64,000 bases of DNA from assembly GCA_024760905.1 (NCBI GenBank), contig CM045745.1, forward strand, positions 6,292,282 to 6,356,281. Reading direction: 5' to 3'. The DNA is from Plotosus lineatus. Its lineage: Eukaryota > Chordata > Actinopteri > Siluriformes > Plotosidae. Below the pieces are notes generated by a model. That model had not been told where the DNA came from, ran no database searches, and worked only from the letters and a program-made list of their open reading frames with translations. Below are positions 57,784-64,000 of this stretch, piece after piece (positions within the stretch are counted from its first letter, which is position 1; the number at the start of each line of letters is the position of its first letter). The translations under genes and the position numbers were made by a program.

Positions 57784-58000
57784 TGAGCTGCATCTATTTT
57801 TTTTTAAATGTATTTTAAAATCAAATCAATATCTTCGCATAGATGAATATCATTAATTATTGATAATAACATATAATTAAAGGTAAATTGTGCAAATTTG
57901 TAATTTCAGAGGTGTGTATCGACCTGGTATCCCTTCACATTAATTGGTACCCAAGAAGTAGCTCTCAGTTTCAAAAAGGTTGGCGACCCCTGATCTAAAC

Positions 58001-58313
58001 TATCATGATGAAGTGCCGTTTATAGTAATTTACTCCACATTTGTTTTTTTAACAGATGCTTTTATCAAAACGGTTATTAGCCTAGCCATTCAGCATGTCT
58101 TCACTCTTCACATGTCTCCTATCTTCACTGAGAGTTGACGAAGATTGGCTTCAGCTTCCCCATGATGGTAGATAGAAAAAAATTCGAGATCATGGAATGA
58201 CCTGGAGCTTTTATATGGGCCAAAGTGCAGAGTTTTCCTGACAGGCTTTAATGTCATGGTTAAAGTATGTAAAGATAAACAATAAAAATCTCACTGAATT
58301 TTTTTTTTTTTTT

Positions 58314-58316
<3 letters not shown>
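58001..58316. other. Spacer, nothing recognised
   Basis: AT-rich with a T run before the TG tract. Confidence 0.35.
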
Positions 58317-58370
<54 letters not shown>

Positions 58371-58374
58371 GTGT
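58317..58374. repeat. (GT)n microsatellite
   Basis: GT tract with one CG interruption. Confidence 0.96.
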
Positions 58375-58659
58375 TCTTAGTAAACACCTTTAAGGAGTGC
58401 TGTTTATTTTTGTGTTTTAATGAGTAAACTGAATAGATGCCATTTGCTACACAGATCCATTAGCTAATTTGGATTACATGACCTGTCTCAGCTTTGTGAT
58501 TAATATATGCAAAGATGGACTATAAAAGTCTTGTTTTAATTTGATTTTCATTAAGTTTATGCACAGTAAAACCATAACTCTGTGAAGGCTTAGGCTGTTC
58601 TCTGCGTATGCTTGCTCTGGGAGCTTATCTGTGTCCATCATGATAAAAAAAATATATAT
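58375..58659. other. AT-rich spacer
   Basis: Nothing recognised. Confidence 0.35.
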
Positions 58660-58978
58660 ATTAATTCATTCTCTATGCCACTTAATTAGGGTTGCCAGGA
58701 TGCTGGTGCCTATCTCAGCCAACTCTGGGCGAGGGCAGGGTACACCCTGGAGGACGTGCCATACCATTGCAGGGCCAACACACAATCACACTCACAACTA
58801 AGGGTGATTTGGAACAGCAAATTAGCCGACTGTGCGTGTTTTTGGACTGTGGGAGGAAACCGGAGTAGCTGGGCACGGGGAGAACATACAAACTCCACAC
58901 AGAAATACCCAAGCTGGAAATCAAACCCAGGCCTTCTTGCTGTGAGGTGGATGTGCTAACCTCTGCACCCCGCGCCAC
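58660..58978 (-). mobile_element. SINE-B, full length
   Basis: Reversed tail ending ccacttaattagggttgcca, atctcagccaactctgggcg, gtgatttggaacagcaaatt, ggactgtgggaggaaaccgg and head ccttcttgctgtgaggtgga. A deletion of about 20 bp lies after ggagtagctggg. Confidence 0.9.
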
Positions 58979-58981
58979 CAT

Positions 58982-59222
58982 TCATTAATCCATTCATTTT
59001 CTGAACCACTTAATCCTAATTAGGAGAACAGTGAGGCTGGCACCCTTCTCAAACAAACCTGGGCAAGGGTAGGGTACACCCTGAACAGCTCACCAGGTCA
59101 TCCCAAGGTCGAAAATTGGAGCATGCAAAAACTCCACACAGAAATTCCCGAGCTGGGAAGCGAGCACAGGTCTTCTTGCTGTGAGGCAGACATGCTAACC
59201 TCTGCACTACCATGCCACCATG
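58982..59222 (-). mobile_element. SINE-B, internally deleted
   Basis: ttaatccattcattttctga, ccacttaatcctaattagga, aacagctcaccaggtcatcc, then a jump over the central region to ggagcatgcaaaaactccac and the head cttcttgctgtgaggcagac. It lies in tandem with the copy at 58660 and in the same orientation. Confidence 0.88.
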
Positions 59223-59742
59223 ATTTTAAAAATATACTGTATATCAATAACATGTAAAATTAAATAACTAAAATAAAATGAACCATAAAAATCTGATTGC
59301 AATTTGTTTTTTTACTGAGATGATAGTATGTACTAATACAATTATGCACCTTAGGCTAAGGATTATCCTTTCCTCAAAGGACTCAGTACTGACACGCTCA
59401 TGGAACTGGCCTGTCAAAATGATAAAATGATCCTCGATGACCTTGTGATCTGACTCAAAATCTTCTTTGGGAAACACAAATGCCGTCCATCACAGTTCCA
59501 TCAAGATCTGCTGAGCCCATTGTGATGGTACACACCTGCCTCAATAACATGGGGAGCAAAAGATATTGTCAAGACCATCTCTGCTACTACTGTTGGCACC
59601 GTGACCATTGCCCGTATCCTATGAAGAACAAAACCACATCTCATTCTCTTACCAATGCTGGAGATCCAGCATTTTCTCATACCGTCATGGTGAGGACTTC
59701 AAAACGAATTACCTCAAAGTAATCAAAATTACGAGTGCACAT
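59223..59742. other. Spacer, no supported gene
   Basis: An 80-codon frame at 59480-59722 contains two Cys-x2-to-5-His patterns (YCQDHLCYYCWHRDHC). I do not recognise a domain, and composition alone is not enough. Confidence 0.35.
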
Positions 59743-59860
59743 TTTAGATTAGATTATATTAGATTAAATTTGATTAGATTAGATTAGATTACATTACATT
59801 ACATAACATTACATTACATTCAACTTTATTGTGATTACACATGTAATAAACACATAGTAA
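59743..59860 (-). mobile_element. LINE 3' tail with pentanucleotide repeat
   Basis: On the minus strand: tgtaatcacaataaagttga then (ATGTA)n passing into (ATCTA)n. An AATAAA-containing end followed by a short tandem repeat is typical of L2/CR1-type fish LINE tails. It compares with the TATCT tail at 31372. No ORF remains. Confidence 0.55.
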
Positions 59861-59907
59861 CGGAATTCAGTTCTGCATCCAATCAGAATTGAAGAGAGCA
59901 GCAAGTG

Positions 59908-60030
<123 letters not shown>

Positions 60031-60036
60031 TCTCTT

Positions 60037-61960
60037 CTTCTTTTCCTTTCGGCTTTTCCCTTCAGGGGTCGCCACAGCAAACCATCCGCCTTCATCTCAC
60101 CCTATCCTCTGCATCTTCTACTCTTACTCCAACTACCTTCATGTCCTCCAATACCACATCCATAAATCTTCTCTTTGGTCTTCCTCTCGGCCTTCTGCCT
60201 GGTAGTTCCAACCTCAGCATCCTACTACCAATATACTCACTATCCCTGCTCTGTACATGTCCAAACCATCTCAATCTAGCCTCTCTGACTTTGTCTCCAA
60301 AACCTCTAACATGAGCTGTCCCTCTGATATCCTCATTCCTGATCCTATCCATCCTCGTTACTCCCAAAGAGAACCTCAACATTTTCATCTCTGCTACCTC
60401 CTGTCTTTTCCCCAGGGCCACTGTTTCTAAACGATACAACATCGCTGGCCTCAACACCGTGTTGTGCACTTTTCCTTTCATTCTTCTCAATACCTTCCTA
60501 TCACACATCACAAGCTTGCCTGCACTCGCTTTTTCACTTCTTTTACACACTCTCCATTGCTCTGGATTGTTGAGCCTAAGTACTTAAAATCTTCTACCTT
60601 CTTTATCTCTGCTCCCTGTAACCTCACCGTTCCTCTTGGGTTCTTGTCGTTCACACACATGTATTCTATTTTCCTGAGGCTAACCTTCATTCCTCTCCTT
60701 TCCAGGGCATCCCTCCACCTCTAGATCTTCCTCTCTAGATTTTTCTGCACTTGTTCTCTGCTCTCACTACAGATCACAATGTCATCTGCAAACATCATAG
60801 TCCATGGATATTCTTGTCTAACCTCGTCTGTCAGCCAATCCATCACCATAGCAAACTAGAAGGGGCTCAGGGCTGACCCTTGATGCAGTCCCACCCCCAC
60901 CTTGACACTGACAGCACACCTCCCCACTGTCTTACATCTCTCATACATGTCCTGCACCACTCTAACATACTTCTCTGCCACTCCAGACTTCCTCAGGCAA
61001 TACCACAGTTCCTCTCTTGGCACCCTATCATATGCTTTCTCCAGATCCACAAAGGCACAATGCAGCTCCTTCTGACCTTCCCTGTACTTCTCTATTAACA
61101 TCCTCAAAGTAAACACTGCATCTGTGGTGCTCTTTCTTTCATGAAACCAAAATGTTTCAAATTTCTTTCATGAAACCAAACTGTCAACAAATGCTGACCT
61201 CTGCCCTGAGTCTAGCTTCTACTATTCTTTCCCATAACTTCATCGTATGGCTCATCAACTTTATCCCTCTGTAGTTGCCACAACTCTGCACATCTCCTTT
61301 GTTCTTAAAAATGGGCACAAGCACACTTCTCCTCCATTCCTCTGGCATCCTCTCACTCTCTAAGACCTTGTTGAATGTTCTTGTCAGAAAATCTACTGCT
61401 ACCTCTCCTAGACACTTCCATACCTCCACCGGTATGTCATCAGGACCAACTACCTTTCCACTCTTCATCCTCTTCAATGCTCTCCTCACTTCACCCTTAC
61501 TAATCTTTGCAACTTCCTGGTCCTCAACAGTCACCTCTTCTACTCTTTTTTTCTCTCTCATTTTCCTCATTCATCATCTCTTCAAAGTACTTTTTCCATC
61601 TTCCCAGCACACTTCTGTCATCAGTCAACACGTTTCTCACTCTGTCCTTAATCACTCTAACTTGCTGCACATCCTTCCCATCTCTATTTCTCTGCTGTGC
61701 CAACCTGTATAAATCATTTTCTCCCTCCTTACTGTCCAACCTAGCATACAAGTCATCACTCTGTCTGACACTTTTTTCACTTCTAGAACATTCCTGACCA
61801 ACCTCTCCTTCAAGATGACTCCTACTCCATTTCTCTTCCCATCCACACCATGAAAAAAAAAGCTCCCGCCTCCCGCCTCTCCTTCTTCGACCTCTCCTTC
61901 TTTGACCAACAGTAGTCCAATTTCCACCCGCACCCTGTTGGTTAACAGCACTGATGGTGG
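60037..61960 (-). mobile_element. RTE-clade LINE with an internal deletion
   Basis: The 3' tail (reversed: aagggaaaagccgaaaggaa with GAA repeats) is next to (AT)n at about 60030. The body covers the endonuclease remnant, linker, RT and C-terminal domain. Near 61755-61762 the endonuclease segment (KRNGVGVILKERLVRNVLEV, SDRVM) joins directly to the linker (DLYARLDSKEGENDLYRLAQ), so about 200 or more codons are missing. The 5' boundary in the GA-rich stretch 61870-61960 is uncertain. Confidence 0.88.
60092..61912 (-). pseudogene. RTE LINE reverse transcriptase pseudogene
   Basis: Segments in order: EGEAGGGSFFFHGVDGKRNG (endonuclease piece), [131 protein letters not shown] (FADD near 60780-60795). 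Then QGAEIKKVEDFKYLGSTIQS, LRPAMLYRLETVALGKRQEV and EARLRWFGHVQSRDSEYIGS. Stops or shifts occur near 61570, 61180, 60855, 60720 and 60545. The two catalytic Asp of FADD are intact, but the protein cannot be made in one piece. Confidence 0.92.
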
Positions 61961-62036
61961 TCGTTTTTAACCCAGGCCTCGACTGATCCAGAATGAAATT
62001 TGTCTTTACGGTTTGTATTTTGTTTTCTGGCAAAAG

Positions 62037-62110
62037 TTTTACGCAGGATGCCCTTCCTGTCACAACCCTTTGCATTTATCCGGGCTTGAGACCTTGTTTG
62101 TGCCCCCCTC
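62037..62110 (-). mobile_element. RTE/SINE-tail scrap
   Basis: Reversed gacaggaagggcatcctgcg then taaaactt, the start of the RTE-type tail, next to aagcccggataaatgc. The gap to the LINE at 61960 is about 75 bp. It may be part of an older SINE. Confidence 0.45.
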
Positions 62111-62118
62111 ACGGCTGC

Positions 62119-62196
<78 letters not shown>

Positions 62197-62197
62197 G
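62119..62197. repeat. (TA)n microsatellite
   Basis: Pure TA tract of about 75 bp. Confidence 0.97.
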
Positions 62198-62201
62198 TGA
62201 A

Positions 62202-62245
62202 ACCACCCCTCGAAACAGATCTGTAGTGATAAATGGAGGGGTGGT
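62202..62245. repeat. Short inverted repeat accacccctc / gaggggtggt
   Basis: Perfect 10-bp arms at 62202-62211 and 62236-62245 with a 24-bp loop. A ttgtgaaacc-like flank is seen on both sides. No terminator function can be inferred in a vertebrate. Confidence 0.7.
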
Positions 62246-62334
62246 GAAACCATCCTCTCTCTTCAGGTGATTATAGAAGAATATATACAGTATATGCAAA
62301 AGTTAGTATACATATATATGTGTGTGTAAAAAGT

Positions 62335-62730
62335 TAACACTTCCAGTCATACTGCTTGAAAATGTTCAATCCCTGCAAAACAAGTTTGACGAGCTTCATG
62401 CGCAGATTGACTGGAGGTCCTAACCTTCTACTTCTAACCAAGCACCAGAGACTCTGAATACTCCACCTGGGCTTATTGTTAGAAATAAATTATAACAAAG
62501 AAACAATTTGACTCTGAGAACTCCGCGACGTCGCCCTCTAGGCAGCGCCATCTTGGAGACGTCACTCCAAGACCTCACTCCAAGTTCAATTTAAAAGGAC
62601 ATGAAGCATAGTAAAGTTTATCCTTTTGGTATTGTTTGTTAAACATGCTATAGAACATAAAATCTCCTGCACAAACATTCTAAACATTAACTTAGATACT
62701 GTTCTGGAATAATAATTGAAAAAAAGACTT
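62335..62730 (-). mobile_element. Chimeric pogo/Tigger-type element (family T1), partial copy 3
   Basis: cacttccagtcatactgctt, gaaaatgttcaatccctgc and gacgagcttcatgcgcagat match the LINE-like part of copy 2. cgacgtcgccctctaggcag and atggag-type catgaagcatagtaaagttt match copies 1 and 2. Here the LINE-like part is joined in a different order or orientation to the rest. The copy ends near 62730 without a terminal repeat. Confidence 0.65.
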
Positions 62731-62854
62731 TAATACAACAGTTCAGAGGAAGTTGTTGTTTCTTCAGGAGAAAGTCTTATGTCTTCAGAAGAGACATCAG
62801 TTGTTTTCTATCGCCAGCAGGTAACAGCCATGCCCCTCTCCAGCGCCTGCAATG

Positions 62855-62857
<3 letters not shown>
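62731..62857. other. Short spacer
   Basis: Nothing recognised. Confidence 0.3.

Positions 62858-62943
<86 letters not shown>
62858..62943. repeat. (GA)n microsatellite
   Basis: GA tract with one GC interruption at about 62888. Confidence 0.97.
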
Positions 62944-62945
<2 letters not shown>

Positions 62946-63962
62946 AACACCACCAGCAAGCACAGACCATAACACTAGTCTCCATTTCAGATCAATAGTT
63001 ACAATAAGACATGTTCCAATAGGATTGCCCCTATTGAATCCATGATTGGACATGATCATAACCTTGAATTGGAGCAATGCAGAATAGAATGTGCAGATAG
63101 GTTCAAATACATTCCAATATGATCATCAGGAACCAATTTGCACTCTGTTATGATTGTGGCTGCAATATCTTTTCATAATCAGGTTCAAGTGTGATCACAA
63201 TTATGCGAACAATGTACCTATTAAAAGTGGTCTCTTCATTTTTTTAATTAATTTATAACTTTTAATTCATCGTAACATTTTTGTGGGGGTATTGGGAATT
63301 AAAGTTAATTAGAATCAAATAGGGGATCAACCCAACTTAATGGGTTTTTTAAAATAAAAAAAAAAACAGGGGAGGAAAGAGAGAAGGTTTTTTGATGTTG
63401 AACAGTAAATGAATATTTACTTCCATTTTTGGTCTATAGGAAAGGAGGACGTGAAGGAGGGGCTTGTTATAATTTTACTTCTTTTTTAATTTTTTAATTA
63501 ATTTTTTAATTCGTACCAACTTGTGCAGCATCTGTGTGAGCGATGGTACTTGACAGATCTCTCAGCAGAGTGTGGTGTTTGTCTTGTCCATGGTAGATCC
63601 AGAACACCAAAGCTTGAATGCACAATTAGATGAGCTCTGTCCCAATTTGCTATGATTCAAGATGATCTGATGCGATGATCAAATTGACACTTAACCGCGT
63701 TGATCGTAGAAAATATTTGACCCGTCCAAAACATTTCTATAATCAACACATTAGCTGACTTCAAGATCTGATAAGATCTGACCGGATCACTTTGACTACT
63801 CTACAACTAACACCATGATTTCAATCCTAGCACAGATCATGATCGTGGGAACAAAGTTCATCTCTACTGTGGCAGGAGTATCAGGGACTATTCCGAGTTT
63901 TAAACGTATTTTACTATTAAAGTAAACAGTATATGAGCAGGAGCTTATCTTAGTGAATGGTA
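62944..63962. other. AT-rich spacer, no gene
   Basis: A/T runs near 63240-63365 and 63480-63515. No repeat match or ORF with support. Confidence 0.4.
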
Positions 63963-64000
63963 AGTGAAAGGGTGGTACACCCTGAATAGCTTGTCAGACC
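63963..64000 (-). mobile_element. SINE-B tail fragment at window edge
   Basis: gtgaaagggtggtacaccct then gaatagcttgtcagacc matches the reversed SINE-B tail (compare gtacaccctggacagctc elsewhere). The rest lies beyond the window. Confidence 0.55.

Larger units (their letters stand above)
54975..57992. mobile_element. hAT-Charlie-type non-autonomous element containing a Rex3-like LINE
   Basis: The left end catggatcaccaacatggtg and the reversed right end caggggtcgccaacctttt are degenerate hAT-Charlie inverted repeats. They are flanked by tactaaac (54967-54974) and atctaaac (57993-58000), 6 of 8 matching. Inside the arms are gcccgtgggcaccaggtagc and, on the right, ggtacccaagaagtagctct. About 2.75 kb of the interior is the LINE. 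Without it the element is only about 270 bp, a MITE-sized unit. Confidence 0.85.

Noticed and set aside
59480..59722. 80-codon ORF with Cys/His pairs as a zinc finger gene
   Set aside because: Spacing fits no zinc finger that I know, and there is no supporting context.
61275..61797. Plus-strand ORFs of 145 and 96 codons
   Set aside because: Antisense shadows of the RTE LINE on the minus strand.
62202..62245. Rho-independent terminator
   Set aside because: The inverted repeat looks like a hairpin, but this is vertebrate DNA without bacterial genes.

Overview
This 64 kb window looks like intergenic DNA of a ray-finned fish, almost certainly a teleost. I see no host protein gene, rRNA, functional tRNA or bacterial-type operon. 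The evidence is the combination of repeats: RTE-type and Rex3-like LINEs, L2/CR1-type LINE fragments, Tc1-like transposons, pogo/Tigger elements with TA target duplications, hAT-Charlie elements, at least four tRNA-derived SINE families, and very dense long dinucleotide microsatellites. I cannot name the order or species.

Layout. 1-3.4 kb: a chimeric pogo element followed by a deleted RTE LINE with an intact 18-bp target duplication. 3.4-15 kb: SINEs, long (CA)n/(CT)n/(TA)n tracts, a pogo element carrying a compound microsatellite, an L2 fragment with a SINE, two foldback palindromes and a 657-bp pogo MITE. 15.0-16.7 kb: a 1.67 kb unit bounded by 27-bp inverted repeats, holding a broken ORF that resembles the uncharacterised DUF7869 family. 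17.5-19.4 kb: a SINE with inverted SINE copies inside it, tandemly duplicated as two 357-bp units, then a 5'-truncated RTE LINE. 21-26.5 kb: a Tigger element with a remnant DNA-binding domain, a Tc1 element with long IR/DR ends, and a SINE split by a pogo MITE. 27-37 kb: sparse, old repeats, an L2 3' end, a SINE with a different tRNA-like head, a Rex3 3' fragment and a degraded Tc1. 37.6-40.5 kb: a nearly complete Rex3-like LINE inserted in a SINE. 40.5-45 kb: a hAT element with a BED-type zinc-finger ORF, then another Tc1. 45-54 kb: microsatellites, SINEs and Tigger pieces. 54.9-58 kb: a hAT element containing an antisense Rex3-like LINE. 58-64 kb: SINEs, an antisense RTE LINE, and AT/GA repeats.

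How the parts relate. All element ORFs carry stops, frameshifts or deletions, so they read as fossils. The most abundant SINE (called SINE-A here) has a head resembling tRNA-Ser(GCT). It occurs with two alternative 3' tails: one matches the 3' end of the RTE LINEs in this window, the other matches the L2-like tail of the second SINE family (SINE-B). This suggests tail exchange between LINE partners. Insertion order can be read from target duplications at several nested sites. The best leads for something undescribed are the TIR-bounded DUF7869-like unit, the modular SINE, and the proliferating Tigger derivative that keeps only its DNA-binding domain.
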